A stretch of DNA of 36,402 nt from Betaproteobacteria bacterium (GCA_027492485.1 JAPUER010000075.1:109155-145556); one strand, 5' to 3'; shown: positions 7,958-17,282, counted from the first letter of the stretch. The notes: generated from the letters alone by a model not told the origin. A program made the numbers and translations.

Positions 7958-8923
7958 ATGTCGACCGACGACAGCATCGGCCCGCGAACTAATTCGTTCG
8001 CGCTGCAAGACCGGTTATTCGCAGGAATCACCCTGTTTTTTGCGCTGCTGGTACTGATCACCCTGCTGGCCATTCTCGCCTCGCTGGTGGCGGGTGCGTG
8101 GCAGACGCTGGCGCAGACCGGGCCGTCGTTCTTCGTGTCCAGCGCGTGGGATCCGGTGCGCAAACTGTTCGGCGGCGTGGCGCCGCTGTGGGGCACGATC
8201 ATCACCGCCAGCATCGCGTTGCTGGTTGGCGTGCCGGTGAGTTTCGGCATTGCGGTCTTCCTCACCGAAATGTGCCCGCCGGCGCTGAAGCGCCCGCTCG
8301 GCACCGCGGTGGAGTTGCTGGCCGCGATTCCCTCCATCATCTACGGCATGTGGGGTCTGTTCGTATTCGCACCGCTGTTTGCGGAAACGCTGCAACCGCT
8401 GCTGATCGACACGCTCGGCAGGCTACCGCTGGTCGGCGTGCTGTTTCAGGGTACGCCGATGGGCTTCGGCGTGTTTACCGCCGGCCTGATCCTCGCGGTA
8501 ATGGTGATCCCCTTCATCGCGTCGGTGATGCGTGATGTGTTCGAAACCACGCCCCCGATCCTGAAGGAATCGGCCTACGGCCTCGGCGCCACGACCTGGG
8601 AAGTGGTGTGGAACGTGGTGCTGCCCTACACCAGGGCAGGCGTCATCGGCGGCGTGATGCTGGGCCTCGGCCGGGCGCTGGGCGAGACGATGGCGGTGAC
8701 CTTTGTCATCGGCAATGCCTACAACATTTCGGCCAAGCTCTTCGAGCCGGGCAACTCGATTGCCTCCGCGCTGGCCAATGAATTCAACGAGGCGTCGGAC
8801 CCAACGCATCTGTCGGCCCTGATCACGCTCGGTCTAACGCTGTTTGTGCTGTCGTTCATCGTCCTCGCGCTGTCGCGACTGATGCTGGCCAAGCTGGCAA
8901 CGCGCGAAGGCAAACGCACATGA
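7958..8923 (+). CDS. pstC: Phosphate ABC transporter permease PstC
   Basis: An inner-membrane permease subunit of the Pst transporter that pairs with PstA. The 321-aa protein starts with a short polar tail, then a first membrane helix ([20 protein letters not shown]), a periplasmic loop with FFVSSAWDP and five further hydrophobic segments. The ABC-permease coupling loop is visible as [20 protein letters not shown], followed by [18 protein letters not shown], the phosphate-permease signature. An AAAGGA-like ribosome site lies upstream of the ATG. Its last four bases overlap the pstA start (ATGA). Confidence 0.96.
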   Translation: MSTDDSIGPRTNSFALQDRLFAGITLFFALLVLITLLAILASLVAGAWQTLAQTGPSFFVSSAWDPVRKLFGGVAPLWGTIITASIALLVGVPVSFGIAVFLTEMCPPALKRPLGTAVELLAAIPSIIYGMWGLFVFAPLFAETLQPLLIDTLGRLPLVGVLFQGTPMGFGVFTAGLILAVMVIPFIASVMRDVFETTPPILKESAYGLGATTWEVVWNVVLPYTRAGVIGGVMLGLGRALGETMAVTFVIGNAYNISAKLFEPGNSIASALANEFNEASDPTHLSALITLGLTLFVLSFIVLALSRLMLAKLATREGKRT

Positions 8924-9825
8924 GCGACGTCACCACCGGCGAAGCCCCGCCGATCACCCGCGATACGCGCGGCCTGGTCACGCCGGACAACCCGGTCTAC
9001 CGCCGTCGTCGCTGGATCAACCGCTTCAACCTTGCGATGTCGCTGGCGACGATGGCGTTCGGCATGGTCTTTCTATTGTGGATACTGGCGATCCTGTTCA
9101 GCAAGGGGATGGCCGCGCTGGGGCCAGCGCTGTTCACCCAGATGACGCCGCCGCCCGGCGCCGACGGCGGGCTCGCCAACGCCATCGTCGGCAGCCTGAT
9201 CATCGTCGCTGCGGCCATCTTCATCGCCACGCCGGTCGGCATTCTGGCCGGCATTTATCTGGCCGAGATCGGGCGCAATAGCACGGTGGCAAAAGTCACC
9301 CGCTTCATCAACGACATCCTGCTGTCGGCGCCATCGATCGTGATCGGCTTGTTCGTCTACACGCTGATCGTCGCCAATGCGAAACACTACTCTGCCTGGG
9401 CGGGTGCCGTCGCACTCGCCATCATCGCGGTGCCGGTGATCGTGCGGCAGACCGAGAACATGCTGCAACTGGTGCCGAATAGTCTGCGCGAGGCGGCTGT
9501 AGCGCTGGGCGCACCGCAATGGCGGGTGGTGCTGATCGTGACGCTGCGCGCGGTGAAGGGTGGCGTGGTGACCGGCGTGCTGCTGGCGCTGGCGCGCATC
9601 TCCGGCGAAACCGCGCCGCTGCTGTTCACCGCGCTGAACAACCAGTTCTGGAGCACCGATCTCAACGCGCCGATGGCCAACCTGCCGGTGGTGATCTTCC
9701 AGTTCGCGATGAGCCCTTATGAAGAGTGGCAGCGCCTGGCCTGGGCCGGCGCGCTGCTGATCACGCTGGCCGTGCTGCTGCTCAACATCGTGGCGCGCAC
9801 GCTGTTCCGCCAGAAATCGCAATGA
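8920..9825 (+). CDS. pstA: Phosphate ABC transporter permease PstA
   Basis: The second inner-membrane permease subunit of the Pst system, 301 aa. After a cytoplasmic N-terminus there are six hydrophobic segments. Family signatures include [34 protein letters not shown], the coupling loop [20 protein letters not shown], and [20 protein letters not shown]. Translation is coupled to pstC through the ATGA overlap. Its C-terminal codons run into a REP-like doublet that separates it from pstB. Confidence 0.96.
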   Translation: MSDVTTGEAPPITRDTRGLVTPDNPVYRRRRWINRFNLAMSLATMAFGMVFLLWILAILFSKGMAALGPALFTQMTPPPGADGGLANAIVGSLIIVAAAIFIATPVGILAGIYLAEIGRNSTVAKVTRFINDILLSAPSIVIGLFVYTLIVANAKHYSAWAGAVALAIIAVPVIVRQTENMLQLVPNSLREAAVALGAPQWRVVLIVTLRAVKGGVVTGVLLALARISGETAPLLFTALNNQFWSTDLNAPMANLPVVIFQFAMSPYEEWQRLAWAGALLITLAVLLLNIVARTLFRQKSQ

Positions 9826-9826
9826 A

Positions 9827-9897
9827 CTGCAGGAGCGGCTTGCCGCGACCAGTCCTGACGTTGATTGAGCGATGGTCGCGGCAAGCCGCTCCTACAG
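9827..9897. repeat. REP-like inverted doublet between pstA and pstB
   Basis: Two 24-base arms, 9827-9850 and 9874-9897, are reverse complements with a single mismatch, each built on GGAGCGGCTTGCCGCGACC. Each arm also contains its own short palindrome (GCGGCTTGCCGC). The doublet starts 1 base after the pstA stop and ends 16 bases before the pstB ATG. The same element occurs before gyrB at 21143-21209. The architecture fits bacterial REP/BIME elements; no RAYT transposase gene is in the window. Confidence 0.85.
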
Positions 9898-9913
9898 AAA
9901 AATAGAGAAAAAA

Positions 9914-10714
9914 ATGGCATTTCAAGTCAGTCTGGGCGATACCCATGTGGCCGCGGTGGCGCCCACCAAGATCGGCATTCGCAATCTGAACTTTTTCTAT
10001 GGCAACTTTCAGGGCTTGCGCGACATTTCGCTCAACATCCCCGAGAAGCAGGTGACGGCCTTCATCGGCCCGTCCGGCTGCGGCAAGTCGACGCTGTTGC
10101 GCACGCTGAACCGCATGTATTCGCTCTATCCCGGTCAACGCGCCGAGGGCGAGATCAACATCAACGGCGTCAACGTGCTTGGCGCCAGACAGGATCTGAA
10201 CGCCCTGCGCGGCCAGGTGGGCATGGTCTTCCAGAAGCCGACGCCGTTCCCGATGTCGATCTACGACAACATTGCCTTCGGCGTGAAGCTCTACGAGAAG
10301 CTCAACAAGAGCGACATGGACGACCGCGTCGAGTGGGCGCTGAAGAAAGCGGCGCTTTGGAATGAGGCGAAAGACAAGCTGGGCCAGAGCGGGCTGTCGC
10401 TCTCCGGTGGCCAGCAGCAACGCTTGTGTATTGCGCGCGGCATCGCCGTGAAGCCGGAGGTGCTGCTGCTCGACGAGCCGACCTCGGCGCTGGACCCGAT
10501 CTCGACGGCGCGAATCGAGGAGCTGGTCAGCGAGCTGCGCAGCGACTACACCATTGTGATGGTGACTCACAACATGCAGCAGGCCGCGCGGGTGTCGCAG
10601 CACACTGCCTACATGTATCTCGGTGAGCTGATCGAATTCACGCCGACGGCACAGATTTTCGTGAAGCCGAAAGACAAGCGCACCGAGGACTACATCACGG
10701 GCCGCTTTGGTTAG
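9914..10714 (+). CDS. pstB: Phosphate ABC transporter ATP-binding protein PstB
   Basis: The cytoplasmic ATPase that powers PstSCA. The start MAFQVSLGD at 9914 is preferred because the frame upstream runs into the REP doublet. The Walker A motif is GPSGCGKST, the Q-loop lies in [20 protein letters not shown] (with the PstB-typical TPFPMSI), the ABC signature is LSGGQQQRL, Walker B with the catalytic Glu is [13 protein letters not shown], and the switch His lies in VTHNMQQA. It is 266 aa, the normal length. The ribosome-binding region is A-rich with only a weak GAGA, directly after the repeat hairpin, so its translation may depend on how that RNA folds. Confidence 0.97.
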   Translation: MAFQVSLGDTHVAAVAPTKIGIRNLNFFYGNFQGLRDISLNIPEKQVTAFIGPSGCGKSTLLRTLNRMYSLYPGQRAEGEININGVNVLGARQDLNALRGQVGMVFQKPTPFPMSIYDNIAFGVKLYEKLNKSDMDDRVEWALKKAALWNEAKDKLGQSGLSLSGGQQQRLCIARGIAVKPEVLLLDEPTSALDPISTARIEELVSELRSDYTIVMVTHNMQQAARVSQHTAYMYLGELIEFTPTAQIFVKPKDKRTEDYITGRFG

Positions 10715-10721
10715 CTTTTTA

Positions 10722-10838
10722 TCCCCTCTCCCCTTGTGGGAGAGGGCCAGGGAGAGGGGTTTGTTTGCCCGGCAGCGCAATACGTCGAACCCTCAGCCAC
10801 GACCCCTCTCCCCACCCTCTCCCACGAGGGGAGAGGGA
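10722..10838. repeat. CCCTCTCCC-type inverted repeat pair between pstB and phoU
   Basis: One unit at about 10722-10759 (CCCCTCTCCCCTTGTGGGAG then AGGGCCAGGGAGAGGGG) and a second at about 10803-10838 are near-identical in opposite orientation. Each unit can also fold on itself. They fill most of the 142 bases between pstB and phoU. This is a second repeat family, different from the GGAGCGGCTTGCCGCGA elements. Similar C/T-rich palindromic units are widespread in proteobacterial intergenic regions. Confidence 0.75.
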
Positions 10839-10856
10839 GAAAACGAAGCGACGAAT

Positions 10857-11525
10857 ATGGAACACACCTCAAAACAATTCGAACTCGAACTGGAAGACCT
10901 GCGCAGCGGCCTGCTGGCGATGGGCGGTCTGGTCGAAGCGCAGCTGGAGCGCGCGCTGGAGGCCATCGCCTCGGGTGACGACGGGCTGGTGGAAGTCGTG
11001 GTGCGCGAGGAAAAGCGCGTCAACGACGCCCAGATCGAGCTTGACCGCAAGAGCATGGAGGTGATCGCCAAGCGGCAGCCGGCGGCCGTCGATCTGCGCC
11101 AGATCGTCTGCACCATGCAGTCGGTGAACGACCTCGAGCGCATCGGCGACGAGGTGAAGAAGATCGCGCTACGGGCGCAGCAGTTCCAGGCGTCGGAGCG
11201 CTTTCAGCACCTGCGGCTGAACGAAGCGCGGCACATCGGTGCACTGGCGCAGGAGATGCTGAAGGAAGCGCTCAACGCCTTTGCCCGGCTCGACGTCATC
11301 GCCGCCGGCGAAGTGATCGGGCGCGACACCGCGGTGGATGAAGAATTTGAGCGCATCATGCGGCTGCTGGTCTCCTACATGATGGAAGACCCGCGCACCA
11401 TCAGCGCCGGGCTGGAAGTGGCCTTCCTGGCCAAGGCGATCGAGCGCGTGGCCGATCACGCCAAGAACATCAGCGAATACGTGATCCACATCGTGCAGGG
11501 GCAGGACCCGCGGCACGCGGGGTAG
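10857..11525 (+). CDS. phoU: Phosphate signalling regulator PhoU
   Basis: A negative regulator that links the Pst transporter to PhoR signalling and limits phosphate uptake. The ATG at 10857 (MEHTSKQFELELEDLRSGLL) is chosen because the 50 in-frame codons before it are translated repeat DNA. It is 222 aa and all-helical, with two PhoU domains; the metal-contacting motifs are VNDLERIGDEVKKIA in the first half and AIERVADHAKNISEYVIHIV in the second. It ends the pst operon. No convincing terminator was found in the 237 bases that follow, which also hold the rsmB promoter region and a small hairpin at 11697-11713. Confidence 0.96.
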   Translation: MEHTSKQFELELEDLRSGLLAMGGLVEAQLERALEAIASGDDGLVEVVVREEKRVNDAQIELDRKSMEVIAKRQPAAVDLRQIVCTMQSVNDLERIGDEVKKIALRAQQFQASERFQHLRLNEARHIGALAQEMLKEALNAFARLDVIAAGEVIGRDTAVDEEFERIMRLLVSYMMEDPRTISAGLEVAFLAKAIERVADHAKNISEYVIHIVQGQDPRHAG

Positions 11526-11762
11526 CAAACGAAGGCGGTGAGCGGCGGCAACCGATGTGACGGGCTAGCCACTGTCGGAGTAACAACTTTGTCATAAAAA
11601 CGACGTTTGAATGTGGGTTGTACGCTTATTTTTGTAAAAGTCGACATTACAGTGAGTTTCGCGCCAAGCCCTTATTCCTCCTCGTTTTCCGTAAAAAGCT
11701 GATCCTCTCAGCTACACTGCCCCCATCCCGGATTCGGCACACTGGTGCCCATACCTTGCGCG

Positions 11763-13136
11763 ATGACCGCCGCCGCCACCCCTGTCGCCGCTGATCCTGG
11801 CCGAGTCGCTGGCGCCGCGCGCGGTGCGGCCATCGGCCTGGCCGTGGTCCAGCGCCGTGCCGCAGAGGCGGTGCTGGCGGTGCTCGACGGGCGCAATGCC
11901 GATGCCGCGATTGCCGGTGTCGATACCGTCGGATTCGACGGCGCAACGCGAGCGGCGCTGACCGATCTCACCTACGGCTCGCTGCGCTTTCTCGGCGAAC
12001 TGCGCGGCATCGTGCGCCAGTTCGTGCATCAGAAGCCGGCGCCATTGATCGAGGCCATCCTGTGGGTGGCGGTGTATCAACTCTCGCACGGCAAGACGGC
12101 GTCGCACGTGATCGTGTCGCAGGCCGTCGCCGCGGTGGAAGCCGTCAACCGCGGCGCCAAGGGCTTTGCCAACGCGGTGCTGCGCAACTACCTGCGCTCA
12201 CCCGAGGCAGCGCTGGCCAAGGCGATCGAGCGCGACGAAGCGCTGTGGAATCATCCGCCGTGGTGGGTCGAGCGCGTCCGCGCCGAGCAGCCGGACTGGT
12301 GGGAGGCCATTCTGCGCGGCGGCAACGGTCACGGCCCGCTGACGCTGCGGGTGAACCGCCGGCGTGCCACCGCCGCGCAACTGCTGGACGCGTTCGCGGC
12401 GCGCAAGATCGACGCCGAAGCCTTGTCCGACAGCACCCTCGTGCTCAAGCGGCCGCGCCCGGTGGAACGGCTGCCGGGCTTTCGCGATGGCAGCTTCTCG
12501 GTGCAGGACGCCGGCGCGCAGCTGGCGGCGCCGCTGCTGGGGGTCAAGGACGGCATGCGCGTACTCGACGCCTGTGCCGCGCCCGGCGGCAAGACGGCGC
12601 ACATTCTGGAGCTGGCGGACTGCCGACTGCTCGCACTCGACATCGACGGCGAGCGCTGCCGCCGCATTGGCGAAAACCTGGCGCGGCTCGGGCTCGGCGC
12701 GGACGTGCGCACCGCCGATGCCGCCGATCCGGGCACACGCGACTCGTGGTGGGACGGCGTGCCGTTCGACCGCATTCTGCTCGACGCGCCCTGCACCGGC
12801 TCCGGCGTGGTGCGCCGGCACCCCGACGGCAAGTGGCTCAAGCGCGAGACCGACATCGCACAACTGGCGGCGCAACAGGCGCGGCTGATCGACGCGCTGT
12901 GGCCGCTGGTCAAACCGGGCGGACGCATGCTTTACGTCACCTGTTCGGTGTTCAAAGCAGAGAATGGCGAACAGATCGACGCCGCGCTCGCCCGCCATGC
13001 CGATATGCGTCGCATCCGCATCACTTTGCCCGGCGATCCGGCGAGCAGCGGCGGCCAGCTGTTGCCAGGCGGCAACCGCAAGACCCACAATCACGATGGG
13101 TACTTTTACGCCCTGCTGGAAAAACTCGCTCCGTGA
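11763..13136 (+). CDS. rsmB: 16S rRNA (cytosine-967-C5)-methyltransferase RsmB (Sun)
   Basis: Methylates C967 of 16S rRNA using S-adenosylmethionine. The N-terminal third resembles the NusB-like RNA-binding domain (QRRAAEAVLAVLDG, GFANAVLRNYLRS). The methyltransferase domain has VQDAGAQLAAPLL, the SAM site DACAAPGGKTAHILELAD, the motif IV LDAPCTGSGVVRRHPDGKW (Cys344) and the motif VI YVTCSVFKAENGEQ (Cys394, the expected nucleophile). It ends in the family-typical HDGYFYALLEKL. The ATG at 11763 gives 457 aa; an in-frame GTG at 11745 is possible. Its TGA overlaps the GTG of the next gene, starting a coupled rsmB-DUF4390-ntrY-ntrX unit common in betaproteobacteria. Confidence 0.95.
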   Translation: MTAAATPVAADPGRVAGAARGAAIGLAVVQRRAAEAVLAVLDGRNADAAIAGVDTVGFDGATRAALTDLTYGSLRFLGELRGIVRQFVHQKPAPLIEAILWVAVYQLSHGKTASHVIVSQAVAAVEAVNRGAKGFANAVLRNYLRSPEAALAKAIERDEALWNHPPWWVERVRAEQPDWWEAILRGGNGHGPLTLRVNRRRATAAQLLDAFAARKIDAEALSDSTLVLKRPRPVERLPGFRDGSFSVQDAGAQLAAPLLGVKDGMRVLDACAAPGGKTAHILELADCRLLALDIDGERCRRIGENLARLGLGADVRTADAADPGTRDSWWDGVPFDRILLDAPCTGSGVVRRHPDGKWLKRETDIAQLAAQQARLIDALWPLVKPGGRMLYVTCSVFKAENGEQIDAALARHADMRRIRITLPGDPASSGGQLLPGGNRKTHNHDGYFYALLEKLAP

Positions 13137-13726
13137 TTGCCCCGTCCATTGCCGCCCTGCGGCCGGATCGCCCGGTCTGGCAACGCCTGTTGTCCGGCGT
13201 GCTGGTGCTCGCGCTGGCGCTGGCAGTCGCCGCCGAGACCATCGCGGTGCGCAGCGCCGTGGTCCGCCCGCAGGACGACGTCTACGTGATCGACGCCGAG
13301 TTCGACTTCGCGCTGACGGCACCGCTCGAGGAAGCCTTGTTGCGCGGCACGCCGCTTTACTTCGTGCTCGAAACCGAAGTCACCCGTACGCGTTCCTACT
13401 GGTTCGACGAACGGGTCAATTCGCCGCAATCGGTGCGGCGGCTGACTTTTGCGGCGCTGACCAATTCCTATCGTGTCGATACCGGCCGCTCGGTCGCCGG
13501 CACCAACAGCTATGCGACGCTCGACGAAGCCCTGCGCCAGATCCGGCTGGTGCGCGGCCGCACGCTGCTCGACAAGCGCGAGTTGCGCAGCGGCGAGCGC
13601 TACGAGGTATCGCTGCGGCTGCGGCTCGATACGACGCAGTTGCCGAAGCCACTGCAGGTGAATACCCTGGTGTCGCGTGAGTGGACATTGGCCTCCGACT
13701 GGTATCGCGTGGTGCTGACGCCGTGA
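13133..13726 (+). CDS. DUF4390 family exported protein
   Basis: A 197-aa protein of unknown function starting at a GTG that overlaps the rsmB stop (GTGA). It has an N-terminal membrane or signal segment (LLSGVLVLALALAVAAETIA, about residues 17-36), then a beta-rich domain with the family features VIDAEFDFALTAPLEEALLR, GTPLYFVLETEVTRTRSYWF and LASDWYRVVLTP. It lies between rsmB and ntrY in most betaproteobacteria. Because it overlaps the sensor kinase gene (GTGA again), a role in periplasmic sensing with NtrY is possible but unproven. Confidence 0.85.
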   Translation: MIAPSIAALRPDRPVWQRLLSGVLVLALALAVAAETIAVRSAVVRPQDDVYVIDAEFDFALTAPLEEALLRGTPLYFVLETEVTRTRSYWFDERVNSPQSVRRLTFAALTNSYRVDTGRSVAGTNSYATLDEALRQIRLVRGRTLLDKRELRSGERYEVSLRLRLDTTQLPKPLQVNTLVSREWTLASDWYRVVLTP

Positions 13727-15957
13727 GCGATGGCGCCGAGCTGACGCCGTCCGCAGCGGAGCCGCGCAGCACCGTGATGGCGCTGTCGCCGCCGCGCTGG
13801 ATGCGGCTGGCGTGGCTCATTCTGGCCATTGCCGGCGGCGTGTTCATTACCGTGCTGGCCACCGCATCGGCCAACTCGGCACTGTTCACCCGCTACTACA
13901 CCGAATTGCTGGTTGCCAATGCGCTGATCGTCGCCGGCCTCGCGGCGCTGGTGATCTATCAGGTGCTGCTGCTGCTGCGCGCCCGGCGCGATGCGGTGTT
14001 CGGCGCCAAGCTGACGACGCGGATGATGATGTTCTTCGCGGTCGTTGCGGTGCTGCCGGGCGCACTGGTCTATGGCATCTCGGTACAGTTTCTTGCGTCC
14101 TCGATCGAGAGTTACTTCGATACCCGCATCGACAAAGCGCTGGAAACCGGCCTACAACTGGGCCGTACCGCGCTCAACCAGCCGCTGAAGGACTTGCTGC
14201 GCAAGGCGGAAACCATCGCCGACGGTTTGTCCGCGCGCAGCCCGGCCGACGCCCGCGCCGCGCTGCTTGCTTTGCGCGAGCAGACGGGTGTAGCCAATGC
14301 CGCCTTGCTGACCACCGGCGGCGCCAGCATCGCACAGGCCACCGAGAGCGTGCTGGCATTGCCGCCGGTCGCGCCAACGGCCCCGGAACTGCGGCAGGTC
14401 CGGGCAATGCAGGCGGTCACGGCGGTGGAGCCCGCCGGCGATACCGGTTTGCAACTCAAGGTCATCGCACCGGTGACCTCCGGCGAAGCGGCGCCGCTCA
14501 GGGTATTGGTCGTCACCCAGCCGGTGCCGCCGGCATTGCGCGAACAGACCGAACGCGTCGAGGCGGGTTTTCGCGATTATCAGGAACTGTCGTACCAGCG
14601 CACCGCGCTGAAGCGACTGTTCGCCTTCACGCTGACGCTGGCATTGATGCTCGCGTTGCTGACGGCGCTGGCGCTGGCGGCGGTGTTTTCCGAGCGTCTG
14701 GCGCAGCCGCTGGCCCGTCTGGCCGACGGTACGCGGGCGGTGGCGGAGGGCGATTTTTCGCGCCGCCAGCCGGTCGAGGGCCGCGACGAACTCTCGGTGC
14801 TCACGCAGTCGTTCAACACCATGACCGAGCAGCTTGCCGATGCCCGCGAGCGCGATCAGGCCAACCGCCGCGAGATCGAAACCAGCAATCTTTATCTGGA
14901 GAACATTCTCAAGAACCTCAATACCGGCGTGCTCGTGTTAACCGACGACTTCGTGCTGCGCGTCGCCAATGCTGCCGCCGCGGTGATCCTGCAGGCGCGC
15001 ATCGACGAGCGGGTGGGCGAACCGTTGGCCTACTGGTCGGTCGCCGAGCCGAGTCTGACCAACTTTGCGGACATCGTCGCGCGCAACTTTGCGCAGGCCG
15101 GCGCCGACGACTGGCAGCGCGAACAGGAGCTGATGGTCGGCGGCAACGCGCGCACCTTCATCCTGCGTGGCGCCCGTCGCGTGGTGGCCGACGTCGCGGC
15201 GCGCATCGTCGTCTTCGACGACATCACCGAAGTGCTGCAGGCGCAGCGCGACACCGCCTGGGCGGAAGTGGCGCGCCGGCTGGCGCACGAGATCAAGAAC
15301 CCGTTGACGCCAATCCAGTTGTCGGCGGAACGGCTGGAGATGAAGCTGGTGCCGCGTCTGGGCGACGCCGACGCCGACGTGCTGAGACGCGGCACGCAGA
15401 CGATCGTCAATCAGGTCACCGCCATGAAAAACATGGTCAACGACTTCGCGATCTATGCGCGGCGACCGCGTCCCGGCAGTCTGCAACCGGTCGACGTGGC
15501 GGCGCTGCTGCGCGAGACGCTGGAGCTTTACGCGTCCTATCCGGTGAAGTTAACGCTCAACTGGCACGCGGAGGGGCGCATGATCCGCGGCGAAACGACG
15601 CGCTTGCGACAGGTGGTGCACAACCTGATGCAGAACGCGGTGGACGCCTGCATCGACCGTAGCGACGGCCAGGTCAGCGTCGACGTCGACCAGCGCGACA
15701 GCGCGGGACACCCCGGCGAACGCGAACTGGTGCTGCGGTTCTGCGACAATGGCGGCGGATTCACCGATGCCGTGAAGCAGCGCGCTTTCGAGCCCTATGT
15801 CACCACCAAGCCGAAAGGCACCGGTCTCGGCCTCGCGATCGTCAAAAAGATCATTGACGAACACAAGGGTCGTATCAACCTCGACAACGGCAGCCGGGGC
15901 GGGGCGGTCGTCACGGTAGTATTCCCCTTACTGGTTGAAGAAAAGACAGAGACGTGA
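13723..15957 (+). CDS. ntrY: Membrane sensor histidine kinase NtrY
   Basis: The sensor of the NtrYX two-component system, implicated in nitrogen and redox control in related bacteria. The GTG at 13723 overlaps the DUF4390 stop; an alternative ATG is at 13777. N-terminal membrane helices (about 28-50, 65-87, 100-123) are followed by an extracytoplasmic sensing region, another helix (about 305-330), and a HAMP linker (LAQPLARLADGTRAVAEGDF). Next come a PAS-like domain (about 400-505), the phospho-acceptor box RRLAHEIKNPLTPIQLSAER with His522, and the ATPase domain with N-box HNLMQNAVDA, FCDNGGGF and GTGLGLAIVKKI. It is 744 aa, typical for NtrY. Its stop overlaps the ntrX GTG. Confidence 0.95.
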   Translation: MSDGAELTPSAAEPRSTVMALSPPRWMRLAWLILAIAGGVFITVLATASANSALFTRYYTELLVANALIVAGLAALVIYQVLLLLRARRDAVFGAKLTTRMMMFFAVVAVLPGALVYGISVQFLASSIESYFDTRIDKALETGLQLGRTALNQPLKDLLRKAETIADGLSARSPADARAALLALREQTGVANAALLTTGGASIAQATESVLALPPVAPTAPELRQVRAMQAVTAVEPAGDTGLQLKVIAPVTSGEAAPLRVLVVTQPVPPALREQTERVEAGFRDYQELSYQRTALKRLFAFTLTLALMLALLTALALAAVFSERLAQPLARLADGTRAVAEGDFSRRQPVEGRDELSVLTQSFNTMTEQLADARERDQANRREIETSNLYLENILKNLNTGVLVLTDDFVLRVANAAAAVILQARIDERVGEPLAYWSVAEPSLTNFADIVARNFAQAGADDWQREQELMVGGNARTFILRGARRVVADVAARIVVFDDITEVLQAQRDTAWAEVARRLAHEIKNPLTPIQLSAERLEMKLVPRLGDADADVLRRGTQTIVNQVTAMKNMVNDFAIYARRPRPGSLQPVDVAALLRETLELYASYPVKLTLNWHAEGRMIRGETTRLRQVVHNLMQNAVDACIDRSDGQVSVDVDQRDSAGHPGERELVLRFCDNGGGFTDAVKQRAFEPYVTTKPKGTGLGLAIVKKIIDEHKGRINLDNGSRGGAVVTVVFPLLVEEKTET

Positions 15958-17222
15958 TCGCTCCCACTGAAATTCTCGTCGTCGATGACGAGGTTGGCAT
16001 TCGCGAGTTGCTGCAGGAGATCCTCGAAGACGAAGGGTTTGTGGTCAGGCTCGCCGAAAACGCCGGTGCGGCACGCGAACTGCGCCGCAAACACAATCCG
16101 TCGCTGGTGCTGCTCGACATCTGGATGCCCGATGCCGACGGCGTCACGTTGCTCAAGGAATGGAAGGCGGCCGGTCTGCTGACCATGCCGGTCGTGATGC
16201 TGTCCGGTCACGCCACGATCGAAACGGCGGTCGAGGCCACCCGTATCGGTGCCTTTGATTTCCTCGAGAAACCGATCGGACTGCAGAAGCTGCTGGCGAC
16301 CGTGCAGCGCGCGCTCAAGGTAGGCCACGCCAAGCGTGCCAACAGCATCAGTCTCGCCGATCTCGGCGAAAGCCAGGCCATCAACGATTTGCGCACGCGA
16401 CTGGAGTCGTTGCTCAACGAGCGCCGCGTCGTGCTGCTGACCGGCGAAGTGGGCGTCGGCTTCATCGAGTGCGCCCGTGCACTGCACGAGGCCAATACAC
16501 CCTGGCTGGTACTGGAAGGTGGCCAGCGCCTGATCAGCAGTCCGCTGGAAATTCTCGAGAGCGCACGCGGCGGCACCCTCTATTGCCCGGAAGTCGCCCA
16601 TCTGTCGCGTAGCGAACAGCGCTCGCTGGCTTTCATGCTGAGCAAGACAGCGCTGTATGGCGTGCGCATTGTCTGCGCCAGCAGCGAACCGCTCGGGCAG
16701 TTGTCGGGCGAGGGCCGCTTCGATCCCAACCTATTTGCCCTGCTGTCGTCGGCGACGGTGGTGATCCCGCCGCTGCGGTCGCGACGCACTGACCTCGCCG
16801 GCCTGATCGAGCGTTGCGCGCTGGCGTTTTCGCCGGACGCGCCAGCACGGTTGTCGGCCGAAGTGCGGCAACTTCTGGAAGCGGCGCCCTGGCCCGGCAA
16901 TCTCATCCAGTTGCAAAGCGTATTGTCGAGCCTGCTGCTGTCGAACAACGACGACATCACTGTCGACCACTTGCAGGCCATCCTCGGCGATTTGCGCGAT
17001 ACCGCCGCGCCCGAGCGTCCGGCCTTGCCACCGGAGTTTTTCGAACTGCCGCTGCGCGAAGCGCGGGAAGCGTTCGAACGCATCTATTTCGAAAACCTGC
17101 TCGGCCGCGAGTCGAGCAACATGAGTCGGGTCGCCGACAAAGCCGGTCTGGAACGCACCCACCTTTACCGCAAGCTCAAGCAACTCAACATCCGCTTTCC
17201 GCGCCGCGTGCCGGTCGAATAG
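15954..17222 (+). CDS. ntrX: NtrX response regulator with degenerate AAA+ domain
   Basis: The response regulator partner of NtrY, starting at a GTG that overlaps the ntrY stop. The receiver is intact: acidic pair Asp11/Asp12, phospho-acceptor Asp55 (LLDIWMPDADG), Ser84 and Lys106 (EKPIG). The C-terminus has a Fis-type helix-turn-helix (SNMSRVADKAGLERTHLYRK). The centre is eroded. Where sigma-54 activators carry GESGTGKE, this has GEVGVGF (164-170) with no lysine. The GAFTGA loop is absent, the Walker B region reads GGTLYCPEVAHL without the Asp-Glu pair, and the arginine-finger region reads FDPNLFALLSSATVV. At 422 aa it is shorter than canonical NtrX. It probably acts as a DNA-binding regulator that cannot hydrolyse ATP or open sigma-54 promoters. 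Confidence 0.93.
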   Translation: MIAPTEILVVDDEVGIRELLQEILEDEGFVVRLAENAGAARELRRKHNPSLVLLDIWMPDADGVTLLKEWKAAGLLTMPVVMLSGHATIETAVEATRIGAFDFLEKPIGLQKLLATVQRALKVGHAKRANSISLADLGESQAINDLRTRLESLLNERRVVLLTGEVGVGFIECARALHEANTPWLVLEGGQRLISSPLEILESARGGTLYCPEVAHLSRSEQRSLAFMLSKTALYGVRIVCASSEPLGQLSGEGRFDPNLFALLSSATVVIPPLRSRRTDLAGLIERCALAFSPDAPARLSAEVRQLLEAAPWPGNLIQLQSVLSSLLLSNNDDITVDHLQAILGDLRDTAAPERPALPPEFFELPLREAREAFERIYFENLLGRESSNMSRVADKAGLERTHLYRKLKQLNIRFPRRVPVE

Positions 17223-17282
17223 CGCGTCTGTCGCCCCCAACGATCAAGGAGATGGCGCTGTCAGCAAGCGCCTGGCCGTGTT

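Noticed and set aside
9827-9897. Insertion-sequence ends or a miniature transposon
   Set aside because: There are no target-site duplications or transposase, and the loop is only 23 bases; a REP/BIME doublet fits better.
10722-10838. CRISPR array
   Set aside because: There are only two units, in opposite orientation, with no spacer pattern and no cas genes.
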